Shown here: one piece after another, positions 1 to 10,220 of the stretch | Layout: the number at the start of each line of letters is the position of its first letter | How positions within the stretch are numbered: position 1 is the first letter of the stretch | From: Brooklawnia sp032229645 | GTDB taxonomy: Bacteria > Actinomycetota > Actinomycetes > Propionibacteriales > Propionibacteriaceae | Reading direction: 5' to 3' | Assembly (NCBI GenBank): GCA_963722295.1 | Contig: CAVRLB010000001.1 | Coordinates: forward strand, 744,001 to 808,000 | Length of the DNA: 64,000 nt | Position numbers and translations under genes: made by a program | The notes under the pieces: model-generated | Told to the model about the DNA's origin: nothing | Database searches by the model: none | What the model saw: only the letters and a program-made list of their open reading frames with translations

Positions 1-3000
1 ACCTGTTCCGCGGATCCAAGCCATCGAAAGCCTCATCGAGCCACAACGGACGAGGAGCCTGCGGCAAGCGCCGGTATTGCGCAGCGAGCGCCGCAACCAG
101 CGGCAGCATGAGCATCACAGCGCGGGCGCCACCCGAAAGCTCGGCGTAGCGGCGGGTGGTCAGCGGAGCCCAGCGGCCTGCGCGCCACCCGGTGTTCCAG
201 CGAAATGTCGTACCAGCTCCGGTAGTCGAGATGCTCGGCAAGGGCACCGTGCCAGCCTGCCTGGCCCTCGTCGCTGGCGGCGCGTTTGGCTTCGTCCACC
301 TTCTGTTTGAGGAAGTCACGCACCTGGGTGGCCACCGCGGGGTCACTGAGTCCAGGTCCACTGACAGCGTTCACGATGGCGGCGTTTTGCCCCGGCTCCA
401 ACCGGATACGCAACGTGGTCTGGTCGGTCTCGGTGGGATGGTCGCGCAAGACCTCGTTGATGTCGTCGATCAGCGCGCCGGCCTGCCCGATCCGCTCGCG
501 CATATGCTCCAGGAAGGTAGATCCCAGCAGCCGGTCAAGGGTTTCGCGCACCGACTCGCCGTACTGGGATTCGAGCGCGTCACAGACGTCACGCAGATGC
601 GGGCCGGCCTGGCCGAGCGGCAGCGTCGTCCCGTTGGAATCGACCATCACCTCGACGCGAACCAACGGTTCATCGGGGACGAGCTGAATGGAGCGTCCGC
701 TTTGCTCCAGTGCGGCGCGGGTGTCACGGGCCTTGGCGTCCAGATCACGTCTCAAGACCTCGACCCGATTGCGGTTGGCTTCGGACGCTGTCGGTTGCGC
801 CGGATCTTGCCAGTTGCGCGGGGTCAGCTGGCGGCGCAGTTCGGCGGCCTGCGCGCGGACGTGGTCCACTGCGGCCGAGTGCGGTTCCGGCAGTTCGAGC
901 CCCAGCAGGGCCGCCAGGTCGCGGTCGAGCAGTTCACGCAAGCGCTGATGTGCCTCGGCTCGCAGGGCCGCAGATTGCTCCCGGCGGCCGGCGACATCGT
1001 CGAGTTGCTGCTGGGCACGGGCTTTGCGCGATGCAACGGCAATCCGCTTGGTGTCGAGGTCTTCTCGCTCGGCTTCGGCCTGCCTGGTCTCGGTCTCCAG
1101 CCCGGTCAGCCGATCGAGGATCTCGGCGTCATCGGCGTTGATCGCGTCGCGCAATGCGTCGGCCTGCGCCGCGGCCTGCCGATGGGTCTGGGTGTCGCGC
1201 TCCAACTCGTGGTGCGCTTCTTCGGCTTCGGCGACGCGCTTGCGCCACTGGCGCTCGGTCTGCTCGGCGCGGACGGCCGCGGTATCGGCGGTACGCCTGA
1301 CGGCCCGCCACGCCACGAGCGCGCTGCCGGTGGCGTGCAGCCGGTCTGTGACCTGATCGAGTTCGGCGGCGGTGGCCGGCAACTGGTATTCCTGGGCCTC
1401 GCGGCGCAGCTGTGCCCGGACACTGTCGGCGGCCACGCGGTCACGTCGCGCCTGGGCGGCGTGCCGATCGGCTTCCTGCTGGCGTTCGACCACAGCCTTG
1501 TCATTCACGCCGCAGGTGATCAATGCCCGCCACAACCGATCATCGCTGGGCGCACGGCCGAAGACCTCCCGCAGCTCGGCGAGCCGGCGTCCGCAGTCGT
1601 CGAGTTCGGCCTGGTAGTCGGCCGCCTGCGCCTCTTCTTGGGCCAATCGCTCCTGCAGTTCACCGAGCCGGCGGCGGCGTTGCGCTTCGCGGGCTGCCTC
1701 ACCCAGCCATTCGGCATGGTCATGGCGAGGTGCGGCGCGCCCGCTGAGGGCCGAAGTGCGCCATCGTCCGTCGAGCGCGATCGCAGCACCACGATCCGGC
1801 AGCGGCTCATCAATGCCGCACAGGACGACCGCATTGAGAACCCTTTGCACATGCGGCGCCAGCTCGCCCGCCTCCGGCGCCACCTGCAAGACCATGCCCA
1901 GGTGCCGCGGCTTGTCATCGTCGGTGCCCGGGTCGAGGAACGCATCGAATCCGTGGGGCTGCTTGGTGCTGGCCCAGGCGTCCAGCAGTCCGCTCGCCGC
2001 CAATGCTGCTTCCACGTTGGCGAGCTGCTCCTCGGGAACATCGTCGACCGGATTCACCAGTTTCCACATCGGTGCGCCATCGGCCGTACCGCGGTCGCGA
2101 CGCTGCCACAGCGTCGGCGCGTCCGGTTGGGCCACCGGACGCTGCTCCAGCTGGACGATCTCGCGCCTGGTCTCCGCGATCTGCTTCTTTACCGTAGCCA
2201 GCTGCGCTTTCACTTGCTCGCGGCGAGCGGTCAGCAACTGCGAGCGCGGCTCAAAGTAGTCGCGACGCAGCATGTCGGTGAGCCGGTCGTGGCCCTCCAG
2301 TTCGGTTGTACGCGCAAGCGCGGCCGTCCAGCCTGCCACCAAGCCGGCGACCTCGGACGGCGCCCAAGCCTGCAGCCCCTCGGCCACAGCGGCGTGCTCA
2401 TTCTCAGCATCCTGCCAGGACTGCTCGGCGAGCGTCTTGGCCGCATCGGCCGCATGCTGGCTGACGTCGGCGGCCTTCTCTGACAGCGCAGCCCGCTGAT
2501 CTGCCTCCTGGGTCCGCCTGACCAGGCGCATCACGGCCGCCACCTGCGATCGGCGTTCGTCGCACTGCTGCTCGGCCAGTCCGGGATCCAGCGGCGCAGC
2601 CAGGGTCAGTCCGGCGGCGTGCGCGGCTCGTCTGACATTCTCGTCGTGCGTGTTCAGCGCCTCGATCGCCGCGGCCTGCTCGGAGGCGGCCCGATCATGG
2701 TCTGCCTGGGAGTCCGCCGCCCGCGATCGGGCTTCCTGGTGGCGGGTCGTCGTCCGGTCGAGGGTCTGCTTCGCTTCGGTGGCTCGTTGCCTCTGCTGTT
2801 CGGCGCGTTCCAGGCGAGAGCTCGCCTCCCGGAAGGCGGACGACGAGCGCAGCGCCTCGGCCTGAGCGCGGCTCGTGGTGGCCTGCAGATGCGCCTGCTG
2901 GCGCGCCGCGCCGAGATCGGCTTCGAGCTGCCGACTTGCGCCCAGTTCATTGTCGGCCGCACGTTCTTCGCGCGTGATCGCGTCAAGCGCCGTCTGCCTG

Positions 3001-3905
3001 GAGGCAACCTCGTCGGCGCGCAGCCGTAGCAGCGCACGCGCCCACGGACGCCAGGCGTCGCGCTCGAAGCGGGCGATCTCTGCCGTCGCGTCCTTCGCCC
3101 GCTCCAAATCGAGACGCAGCTGGTCGAGTTGATCCCATCCCCGCGCGAGTTCTTCGATCTCCGAGCGATCAAGTTCGGGAAGCGAATCGCGCAGGTGGCT
3201 GGTGACGAAGTCGACTTTGAGCTGGGCACCCAGTTTCGGCTGCCGGGTCACCTTCAGCAGCTTGCCGATGCTCTCGAGCTGGGCCACGCTGCCGCCCAGC
3301 AGCCGGGCCGCAAGAACCTGCTTGTAAGCCGCAGCGCTCGGCTGTTGATCGAAGCCGGGCGCGTGAATGTCCTTGGGTGCGCGCACGGCACGGCCGTCGG
3401 TCAGCTGCAGTTGATCGCGCACGCGGCTGCCCGAAGCGGTGCACCAGGTGAGCCTGGTGTTGGCGCTGCCCGTCCGCGCGGAGGAGTAGAGCAGGGTCGT
3501 GAAGAACTCGGGAACCCCGTCATGGATCCGCCCGTATTCCACCCACAGCCAGCCGTGGTAGAACGAGGCTTCCGCATCGCGGCGATCGCTGTCGCCGCTG
3601 GGACGAACGTAGTAGGCGAACTGTTTGCCGGATCGTCCGAGGGTGTCGATCTTGTCGCTGGAGGTGTCTGCCAGCCACGGAATCAGCGTGGTGAGAGCCA
3701 TCAGGGACGATTTGCCGGTCTCGTTGCGTCCCATCAGCTGCGCCCAGCCGCCGGCATACCAGTACTCGACCGCCTCGAATTCCCAGAGGTTCACCACACC
3801 CGCGCGCAACGCCTGCCAACGCGCGAGTTGCGGTTCGGGCAGCCCTCCGCTGGTAAAGGCTTCGCGCCAGCCCTGCAGGGCGGCATCGTCCACCTGGTTC
3901 GTCAC
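1..3905 (-). CDS. jetC: Wadjet SMC-like ATPase JetC (TIGR02680-type), frameshifted, runs off left edge
   Basis: This is the SMC-like motor of a Wadjet plasmid-defence system; in studied systems the complex extrudes DNA loops and JetD cleaves small circular DNA. The GTG start (GTGA) overlaps the jetB stop. Walker A is GRNETGKSSL near residues 59-68, followed by very long Glu/Ala/Arg-rich coiled-coil stretches. The open frame stops at position 33, but its last 50 or so residues are out of frame. Reading the minus strand one frame over from about 190 gives the ABC signature (AELSGGARAV, about 128-139) and Walker B (LWLDEAFDGLD, about 20-50), open to the window edge. A single indel near 165-190 therefore separates the two ATPase halves. 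Either the gene is inactivated or this is a sequencing indel. jetD is expected beyond the left edge. Confidence 0.88.
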
Positions 3906-5098
3906 GATCCCTCCATTAGCATCTGCTGCCCGCCGGATTCCCGGGTGGTTTCGTCGGTGGTCTCCCCGGCAATCTGGCCTGTGCTCTCGCCTGTCGAAAG
4001 CTGGGCGTCTCGGTAGCGCCCGGCCAGCGGGGTCAGCGTCCAGTCGTCATCGCTGGTGCGCAACAAGCCCAGTTCGGCAAGTCGGTGGCCGACGGCGGCA
4101 ACCACAGCGGCCGGCGATTCGCGCAGTTCGGCGGTCAACCGAGAGCCGCCGTCGGCCCAGACATCGGCGGCCATCCGGCGCACATCGGCCAGTGGAAGTG
4201 TGCGGAAGCTCCCCTGGGTGGCAGCTCCGATCCGGTCGATCATGGCCAGCGCGGCCCAGTCGCGGGCGCTGGCGGCCGGGAAGCCCAGCAACAGCGAATC
4301 AGGCAACTCTCGATCGGGCGGAATGGACAGCACGATGGCGTCGGCGCGGGATTCGACCGTTCCCCCGGTCATCTGCTCGGCGAAACCGGCCAGGCGGAGG
4401 CGCTGGCCGGTCAGGTAGGCGCGGTCATCGTCGTCGAGTTCGCCCGGATACAACGCCTGCGTCTCGATCAGCAGCCGCAGCAGTCGCTGGCGGCGGGTGT
4501 CGTCGTCGGCCGGCGGACGAAGCGCCAGGTCGACATCGCCGGTGTCGATGAACAAGACCAGGGCGTCACGGTGAACACGGTAGCCGGCACCGATTCCCTG
4601 GCCACTTTGAGCCCAGCCTTCCCGCAAGATGTCGTCGGTGAGGCGTTCCAGCACTCCCTGGCCGACCAGCCAGTCCATCGCCGAGATGAACAGTGTGCGA
4701 TGCCGGTGCAGATTCGGGTCGTAGGGCCAGCCGCCACGTCCGGCCGCACTGAGCCGCACGGTATCGGAGAGCTCCTGCAAGGTGATCGAGTCGTCCCGGT
4801 GGTCGTCGAGGCAGGCCGCCGCATAGAGGACGAGCAGCAGCAAGGCCCTCTCCGGTGGCAGGCCTTCGGGCTGGGCGACGGTACCGGCGATCGGTGTGCG
4901 CCTCAGCCGGTAGCACTGATCCAGGTGGGCCAGCTGGTATCCGAGCCGGGCGCACCAGACGCCGAGAGTGTGGGCGTGGCGATGCACCAGGCCATAGCCG
5001 CCCGGGTCCGTCCAGGCAGTGACAACGGGGTTTGCCAGCAAGATGAGGAATGCGCGCTGCTTGTCGGCGTCGTCGGCGCGGGTCAATGAGACCGTCAC
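3902..5098 (-). CDS. jetB: Wadjet subunit JetB (DUF2398/TIGR02678-type)
   Basis: The protein is about 398 aa and matches in length and sequence character the DUF2398 family, the kleisin-partner (KITE-like) subunit of the MukBEF-related Wadjet complex. The start is taken as the GTG at 5098, which overlaps the jetA stop (GTGA). An upstream in-frame extension of 69 residues is an Arg-rich shadow of jetA and is rejected. The N-terminal part begins VTVSLTRADDADKQRAF and is followed by winged-helix-like segments, for example the DPNLHRHRTLFISAMDWLVG stretch. It sits between jetA and jetC with 4-nt overlaps on both sides, so the three subunits are translationally coupled. The C-terminus is Thr/Gly/Glu-rich and probably disordered. 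Family assignment is from recalled sequence character and gene order, not a search. Confidence 0.85.
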   Translation of the reverse strand: MTVSLTRADDADKQRAFLILLANPVVTAWTDPGGYGLVHRHAHTLGVWCARLGYQLAHLDQCYRLRRTPIAGTVAQPEGLPPERALLLLVLYAAACLDDHRDDSITLQELSDTVRLSAAGRGGWPYDPNLHRHRTLFISAMDWLVGQGVLERLTDDILREGWAQSGQGIGAGYRVHRDALVLFIDTGDVDLALRPPADDDTRRQRLLRLLIETQALYPGELDDDDRAYLTGQRLRLAGFAEQMTGGTVESRADAIVLSIPPDRELPDSLLLGFPAASARDWAALAMIDRIGAATQGSFRTLPLADVRRMAADVWADGGSRLTAELRESPAAVVAAVGHRLAELGLLRTSDDDWTLTPLAGRYRDAQLSTGESTGQIAGETTDETTRESGGQQMLMEGS

Positions 5099-6639
5099 GA
5101 AACGACCTCGACCTGCGCGTCGGGCAGCACCAATCGTCCGCCAGGCGTGGTGATCACGGCCGAACCGTCCAACGGAGACAGCCGCAAAGTCCACCGTCCG
5201 TCGGCGCTGTGGGCTTCGTCCGGGCGTCCGTCGGCGCCAAACCGGCGGGCGTCGGCGACGAGTTCGAGAAAGAGCTCGGCTTCGGCCTCGGTGAGCGGTT
5301 CCCACTGGCTCAACGCGGTACCCGAACGCCGCGCCAGGCGCCGCGCCGCACGGTCAAGATCGGCACGCGCCGCGTCGGCAGCGCGGCGCGCCTGCAAGCG
5401 GGCAGCCCGCCGATCGACGATGCCGGGGGCTCGTCCGCCCAGCGAACGGGCACCTTGCGAACGCAGCCTCCGCGAGATCGGCACCGGCTCGGCATCCCAG
5501 ATCGAGACACGGGCGGCCTGCGCAATCTCGGGTGCGTCGTCACAGACATGCCTGGCCGAATACAGTCCGGTGGCCGCGCACCACACGCTCCAGGCGGACG
5601 CGTCGTCGGGTGCCGACTCGATCGCATCAGCCAGCCGCAACAGGTCTGCCTTGCGTGAGACGGTGCCGCCGATGGCCAGCAGCGCACGGTGCCCGCGCAA
5701 GACCGGGGCGACCGCGTTGCGGATCTGGCGCCGCAGCCGGGTCGACTGCGGCAGCGCTCCGCTGAACCAATCAGCCAGCACCTCGACATCGGCTTTCATC
5801 TCACGGATGGCGTCGTCCAATAGCGCATCGGAGGCGTTGGTGCCGAGCCGGACGCGCGCCATGCCACGCCAGCGATCGTCGCCGATCTGCCGCAGCGCCG
5901 CCACATGCCCGGCGATCGGTGCGGACCAGGCGTCGATCCCGGCTCCCCACATGTCGGTATAGGTGAGGATCGTCTCCAGCACCCGGGTGGTCTTCTCCTC
6001 AGTGGGCGAGCCCCCGAGCGCGACGGCCAGGCGGGTCTGCCATTGGACGGCAGCGTCGCTCATCGCGTGCACGGTGGTCTGGACCTGGGAAAATTCCTGG
6101 CTGGCCACCGCGGTTTCGTCGGCTTGAATTGCCTCGATGGTGGCAGTGAGCCGATTGAGTACGGTGAGCGGCGCCAGTAGGACGGCGGTCGAGGTGGTGC
6201 CTTCCTCGGCCTCAAGCGCCCTGACGGCAGCATTCAGTTGGTAGCCGGCATCGCTGAGCTGGTAGCGGCGCCGGTTGCGCAAGAAATCTTCCTGAGTTTC
6301 GGCGCGATCCTGCCAGCAGGTGCAGGTGCCCCAATCCACCAGCTGCTGCAGGCGAGCCTCCAACGACAACTCATCAAGCAGCTGCCCAGCAGATTCTGGT
6401 GGCAGCCGCTCGGCGACAAGTTGGCGCACTGTGTCGAAGCCGACACCTGTGAGAGTCACGTTGCGCTGGTCGTGCAGAATGTCGACCAGCAGCCGGTACT
6501 GCTTGGCGTTACTTCCGATCAGGTAACCGGCTGCGGTCACCGCCCCAGGCAACGAGGTCAGAATCCAGGCGGACGAGGCCGACTCGGACAGGCCCGACGA
6601 CTGAGCGGTCTGGGACATCGGCTCGGAGTGGGTGGACAC
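5095..6639 (-). CDS. jetA: Wadjet subunit JetA (DUF2397/TIGR02677-type)
   Basis: This is a protein of about 514 aa of the DUF2397 family, the kleisin-like subunit of this Wadjet class (type II in the Doron naming, as I recall it). I chose the GTG at 6639 (VSTHSEPMSQ) because an AGGAGG lies eight bases upstream; the ATG at 6657 lies before that ribosome-binding site. Visible family features are the N-terminal helical part with AAGYLIGSNAKQYRLLVDI, the segment LVDWGTCTCWQDRAETQEDF, and RRRYQLSDAGYQL typical of these proteins. It is the first gene of the jetA-jetB-jetC operon, and 225 non-coding bases before it probably hold the promoter. No damage is seen. Confidence 0.87.
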   Translation of the reverse strand: MSTHSEPMSQTAQSSGLSESASSAWILTSLPGAVTAAGYLIGSNAKQYRLLVDILHDQRNVTLTGVGFDTVRQLVAERLPPESAGQLLDELSLEARLQQLVDWGTCTCWQDRAETQEDFLRNRRRYQLSDAGYQLNAAVRALEAEEGTTSTAVLLAPLTVLNRLTATIEAIQADETAVASQEFSQVQTTVHAMSDAAVQWQTRLAVALGGSPTEEKTTRVLETILTYTDMWGAGIDAWSAPIAGHVAALRQIGDDRWRGMARVRLGTNASDALLDDAIREMKADVEVLADWFSGALPQSTRLRRQIRNAVAPVLRGHRALLAIGGTVSRKADLLRLADAIESAPDDASAWSVWCAATGLYSARHVCDDAPEIAQAARVSIWDAEPVPISRRLRSQGARSLGGRAPGIVDRRAARLQARRAADAARADLDRAARRLARRSGTALSQWEPLTEAEAELFLELVADARRFGADGRPDEAHSADGRWTLRLSPLDGSAVITTPGGRLVLPDAQVEVVS

Positions 6640-6864
6640 GTCGATCACCTCCTGCACGGCCCAGCCTAGATGCTGGCGGCTGGTGTAGCGGCTTTTGGCC
6701 GGTCAGGGCGCGGAGTTCACTTCGCTAGGGCCCTCGATAGTTGGGAGCTCCCTCACCAATTTCCCTGAAACCGGCGCCCTGGGTCACCATCCTCAACGCT
6801 GATCGCGATGCGGACGAACAAGCTCCGCGCGAAACCGGGACCGCAACAACCCGGCGAGACTGCG

Positions 6865-7308
6865 CTAGCCGCTATCCGATCTACCCCTTGATAATCGGGA
6901 ACGAAGTTCGAGGATAACGACAACGATGCTGAGTCCGATCCACCCTCCGATCGAGTTCGCCAGAATGTCACTGGCGTCGGCGTCGCGTCCCGAAAGAAAC
7001 AGCCACTGGGCGAACTCGATACCGGCCGACAGCAGCGGAAGGATGACGTACCCAAACCATCGCCATTCCGGCGCCAGCAGCCCCGCGAGTAAAGCACCCA
7101 GCGGCACGAACATGGCCACATTCGCTGCTACTTCAAGTTCCCAATAGCCGAAAGACTCAGAGACTCCGAAGCGATGAAGAATCGACAAGGCTGCATCAAT
7201 CACTGCACCGCGCCCCGCGTCGAACGGGGTGGGATTCAAGGTGATCGCAAGAGCAATCACCAGCATCCCGATGAAGCCGACGATGCTGGCGCGCCGAGCC
7301 GATGTCAT
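6865..7308 (-). CDS. VanZ-like family integral membrane protein
   Basis: A 147-aa protein with four predicted membrane segments, starting at MTSARRASIVGF. The central motif EVAANVAMFVPLGALLAGLL and the later GIEFAQWLF plus DADASDILANSIGGWIG are the classic VanZ/phosphotransbutyrylase-type pattern (N-x2-MFxPLG, E-x2-Q, D-x2-D-x3-N-x2-G). VanZ-like proteins are linked to low-level teicoplanin resistance in some bacteria, but most members have unknown roles. A longer open frame upstream runs into the divergent nagA region and lacks a ribosome-binding site, so the ATG at 7308 is used. The gene is divergent from nagA. Confidence 0.82.
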   Translation of the reverse strand: MTSARRASIVGFIGMLVIALAITLNPTPFDAGRGAVIDAALSILHRFGVSESFGYWELEVAANVAMFVPLGALLAGLLAPEWRWFGYVILPLLSAGIEFAQWLFLSGRDADASDILANSIGGWIGLSIVVVILELRSRLSRGRSDSG

Positions 7309-7398
7309 TGGCCTAGCGTAGTCCGCGGGTCCCGGCGCCACGCCATTTGCTTTGCCGCCGCCCCCCCGCCTGACACCGCTTTGAGACAGGAGTACGAC

Positions 7399-8517
7399 AT
7401 GGGCCTCACGCTCACCGCCGCCAGAGTCTTCGACGGCGCCCAGGTACATGAGCCGGGCCTCATCCGGATCGACCAGGGTCGCGTCGCCGAGGCCGGCGCG
7501 CTGCGTGGTCACGTCGCTGCCTCAGCCATCGATCTTGGCGGGTTAACGATCGCGCCCGGATTCATCGATGTGCACTGTCATGGCGGCGGCGGGGAGTCGT
7601 TCGGGGTCAACCCCGAGCCGGCTATCGCCCTGCACCGCGCACATGGAGTCACATCGGTCGTGGCGTCGCTGGTATCACAGCAGCTACCCGAGCTGCGCAA
7701 GCAACTTCAAATACTCCAACCGCTGGTGCGCGCGGGCGAACTCGCCGGCGTACACCTCGAAGGCCCCTGGATCGCGCCGGCCCGCAAGGGCGCCCACCCT
7801 GTCGAAGCCCTGCGACACCCTGACCCCACCGAGATCGCGTCGATGCTCGACGAGGCGGGCTCCATCGTCCGCATGATCACCATCGCGCCCGAACTGCCCG
7901 GCGGCCTCGAAGCCATCAAACTGATGGCCGACCGCGGAGTCGTGGCAGCCATCGGACACACCGACGCCGACTACGAGACCGCGCAGCGCGCCATCGAGGC
8001 CGGCGCCACCGGTGCCACGCACCTGTTCAACGCGATGCCCGAACTTCATCACCGTCATCCCGGCCCGATCTTGGCCTGCACACGCGACGACCGCGTCTGG
8101 CTCGAACTCATCGCCGACGGCACCCATGTCACCATCGACCTCGTCGCAGAAGTCATCCGCCGCTACGCCGGACGCGTCGTACTGATCAGCGATGCCATGG
8201 CAGCAGCCGGACAGGCCGACGGCCAATACCGGCTCGGAGACCTCCCGGTGACAGTCGGCGCGGGGGTCGCCCAGATCACCGGCACCCAAACCATCGCCGG
8301 ATCAACCCTCACTGTCGACCAAGCCGTACGCAACGTCATCGCAGCCGGCGTGAAATGGCAGGACGCCATCGCAGCCGCCACCGCCCGACCTGCGAGTTAC
8401 CTTCACCTGAGTGACGTCGGGACGCTCGTCTCGGGCGCCCACGCCGATCTCATCACCCTGGACGACGACTGGCGCGTGCGCCATGTCATGCGACGGGGTC
8501 AATGGCTCAGTGACTAG
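7399..8517 (+). CDS. nagA: N-acetylglucosamine-6-phosphate deacetylase
   Basis: This cytoplasmic amidohydrolase removes the acetyl group from GlcNAc-6-phosphate, giving glucosamine-6-phosphate in amino-sugar and peptidoglycan recycling. The protein has 372 aa, the usual family length. Visible motifs are the metal-site DVHCHGGGG early in the barrel, HLEGPWI with the conserved Glu, AIGHTDADYETAQRAIEAGA, and GATHLFNAMPELHHRHPG. Downstream come LISDAMAAAG with the catalytic Asp and a C-terminal GTLVSGAHADLITLD strand. The start is the ATG at 7399, preceded by GACAGGAG. No nagB or PTS gene is next to it. It is divergent from the vanZ-like gene. Confidence 0.93.
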   Translation: MGLTLTAARVFDGAQVHEPGLIRIDQGRVAEAGALRGHVAASAIDLGGLTIAPGFIDVHCHGGGGESFGVNPEPAIALHRAHGVTSVVASLVSQQLPELRKQLQILQPLVRAGELAGVHLEGPWIAPARKGAHPVEALRHPDPTEIASMLDEAGSIVRMITIAPELPGGLEAIKLMADRGVVAAIGHTDADYETAQRAIEAGATGATHLFNAMPELHHRHPGPILACTRDDRVWLELIADGTHVTIDLVAEVIRRYAGRVVLISDAMAAAGQADGQYRLGDLPVTVGAGVAQITGTQTIAGSTLTVDQAVRNVIAAGVKWQDAIAAATARPASYLHLSDVGTLVSGAHADLITLDDDWRVRHVMRRGQWLSD

Positions 8518-8651
8518 GGTATATGGTAGCCCCAATCCGAGAGCCACCTTGTACCCGACGCGAGCCCGAGTATGATCCGGAAGATCATCTACCGCCAGGT
8601 GATCAAGCGCGGGCGTTCTCGGCCGCAGAATGAGTGCAGGTAGCGCAGGAC

Positions 8652-9218
8652 ATGACAATCCCCGAAGAGCATGACTTCAACCTCACGGCATCGGGCCGCA
8701 TTGATGCTCCCCTTGGGATAAGAGAATCGCAACTCAGATGGAGCGCCTTGAGCTTCCGCCCTGGCGAGGACGGCTTACATTTCGAGGTCAGCGTGGACGT
8801 TCGGCAGCGTTCGCTGGACGAAATCGAGGCGGCCGTGTCACGTCTTGGCCTCGCGGTTCAAGCGGCAGTTCTCGCCGCATCAGGGACGGCGGCCAGCGTC
8901 GTTGTCGAAGGCTTCTCCTACCCCGATAGCCCCTCGACACGGCGGGTCGGGATGTCATACCAACCCAGCTGGGTGGTCGAAGCGCTCTTGGATCGCGAAC
9001 CAGCGTCCAACAGCAGAGGTGCAAGAGCGTTCGAAGCTGTTCTTTTCGGCGGGGACGCACGACTTCCAGAACTCTACAGAGTGTTCTGGCTCGGTACTCG
9101 CGCTGCCCAGACCATCGTCCCAGTTGTGGGGCTATGGGCCTTTACAACGATCCTTGGGGACGAAACGAGGAAGGATGACCTCGATCATCTGGATGGCCTG
9201 CTTGGCACCATGTCGTAA
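8652..9218 (+). CDS. hypothetical protein
   Basis: An intact 188-aa reading frame with normal high-GC codon use but no family I recognise. It is soluble-looking, with no signal peptide, and has a Val/Ala-rich segment around LGLAVQAAVLAASGTAASVVVEGF and another around AAQTIVPVVGLWAFTTILGD. The acidic C-terminus ends right inside an inverted repeat. I prefer the ATG at 8652 (MTIPEEHDF) over the one at 8634 because a GCGCAGGA lies just before it. It could be the 5' remnant of a longer gene, as the segment after the stop (9219-9420) also has coding character in another frame. Confidence 0.55.
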   Translation: MTIPEEHDFNLTASGRIDAPLGIRESQLRWSALSFRPGEDGLHFEVSVDVRQRSLDEIEAAVSRLGLAVQAAVLAASGTAASVVVEGFSYPDSPSTRRVGMSYQPSWVVEALLDREPASNSRGARAFEAVLFGGDARLPELYRVFWLGTRAAQTIVPVVGLWAFTTILGDETRKDDLDHLDGLLGTMS

Positions 9219-9240
9219 GCCGGGTTCGAAGTCGGCTTAC
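9215..9240 (+). terminator. inverted repeat over the stop codon, terminator-like
   Basis: Arms GTAAGCCG (9215-9222) and CGGCTTAC (9233-9240) are perfect complements around a 10-nt loop, and the left arm contains the TAA stop of the upstream gene. There is no T-run after it, so a rho-independent terminator is only a suggestion. Confidence 0.4.
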
Positions 9241-9566
9241 CGAAACCAAAGCGGAATTACAACGCGATACGCGCCTCAGCCATGCATGCCAATCCTGCGA
9301 ACTGGATGCCGAAGGCCGCAGAGGTGGCGTGGTTCCAGGAAGCCGCGCGCCAGTGCCTGCTGTGGCGCTCGGAATACGGACCCTCCGAGGCGGCACTCCG
9401 CAATATGCACAGATGATAATGGTCGTCTACTGGCGCCATGTTTGCAGCCTCGGCGGCCATGACGATCCGCACTCCGCACCCGACAGCACCGACCACCCCA
9501 CGTCGGCGCCGCACAATCAGGCGCCGCACGCGGGTAGCCAGGGCCGCGATCGCGACCACGCTGCCA
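9219..9566. other. gene-poor stretch with one possible 44-aa ORF
   Basis: No recognisable gene is present. The plus strand holds a 44-codon frame (9282-9416, starting MHANPANWMPKAAEV and ending ALRNMHR) whose Trp- and Ala-rich composition looks protein-like. It has no clear ribosome-binding site, so it may be a remnant of a longer gene continuing the one upstream. Confidence 0.3.
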
Positions 9567-9986
9567 TCACCCCAAAGCAAGCGTGTGCACTTGTTGACCG
9601 GTAATCTGCGCGATTAGCCCGAAATCCTTGTCTACGGCCAGCACCGAAAGACCGAGCTTTTCTGCGGTGGCCGCAATGAGCAGATCAGGGACTGACGGGG
9701 CACGATGCTGACCACGATCAGCGAGCAACATCTGCACCTCCCAGGCACGGTCCTCGATCGCCGGCGTCAGATACTCAATCGGCATAAACGACAGGGGAGG
9801 CAATCCAAACGCCTCGCGCCCGGCCGTTCCCGAGCGGACGGAGAAACCCAGCTCGAGTCTGGTAATCGTCGACAAACGCACGAGACCCCGCCGGATACGA
9901 TCGTTCCACTCGTCCATGTTCGCGGCCTGTCCGGACTGCATCCGCACGTACGCGGACTTGTCGATAAGCCAACCAGTCACCGCCAT
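9567..9986 (-). CDS. vapC: VapC-type PIN-domain ribonuclease toxin
   Basis: A 139-aa PIN-domain protein. The acidic residues of the active site are visible: D9 in GWLIDKSAY, E near residue 45 in TITRLELGF, D about 100 in SVPDLLIAATAE and D about 118 in AVDKDFGLIA. PIN toxins of VapBC modules cut RNA, commonly tRNA or rRNA. The ATG at 9986 overlaps the end of the antitoxin gene by 10 nt, so the pair is co-translated. A 60-bp relic of a related vapC lies at about 24861-24920. Confidence 0.88.
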   Translation of the reverse strand: MAVTGWLIDKSAYVRMQSGQAANMDEWNDRIRRGLVRLSTITRLELGFSVRSGTAGREAFGLPPLSFMPIEYLTPAIEDRAWEVQMLLADRGQHRAPSVPDLLIAATAEKLGLSVLAVDKDFGLIAQITGQQVHTLALG

Positions 9987-10201
9987 GCCGCGTCCATCAC
10001 TGAAGGATCACCAAGATCAGCAAATGTCGCCGCCGACCGCGTCCAATCCTCAACAATAACAGCCGCACCAGGCGGTACCGAGGCGCTCCTCTCCAGGATG
10101 CGACGTAGGTACTCATTCCGCGACAGACCCAACGCGCCTGCCTCGGCATCGATCCGATCAACCGCTTCCTCGCTGAGCCCGCGGACAAGAAGATTCGGCA
10201 T
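9977..10201 (-). CDS. vapB: VapB-type antitoxin with ribbon-helix-helix domain
   Basis: A 74-aa protein. The N-terminal part MPNLLVRGLSEEAVDRIDAE followed by GLSRNEYLRRIL is a ribbon-helix-helix (Arc/CopG-like) DNA-binding domain. The C-terminal tail with DWTRSAATFADLGDP is the expected toxin-binding segment. The ATG at 10201 has a good GGAGGTGAG ribosome-binding site; the longer start at 10231 lies inside the upstream palindrome and is rejected. It precedes and overlaps vapC. It very likely represses its own promoter through the 20-bp palindrome at 10221-10240. Confidence 0.85.
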   Translation of the reverse strand: MPNLLVRGLSEEAVDRIDAEAGALGLSRNEYLRRILERSASVPPGAAVIVEDWTRSAATFADLGDPSVMDAAWR

Positions 10202-10220
10202 AGCACTCACCTCCATGGAT

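Noticed and set aside
156..2483. 775-codon plus-strand open frame opposite jetC
   Set aside because: It is the antisense shadow of a high-GC coiled-coil gene: no start signal, no protein-like domain pattern, and the minus strand has clear Wadjet homology. The same applies to the plus-strand frame at 4085-5089 opposite jetB.
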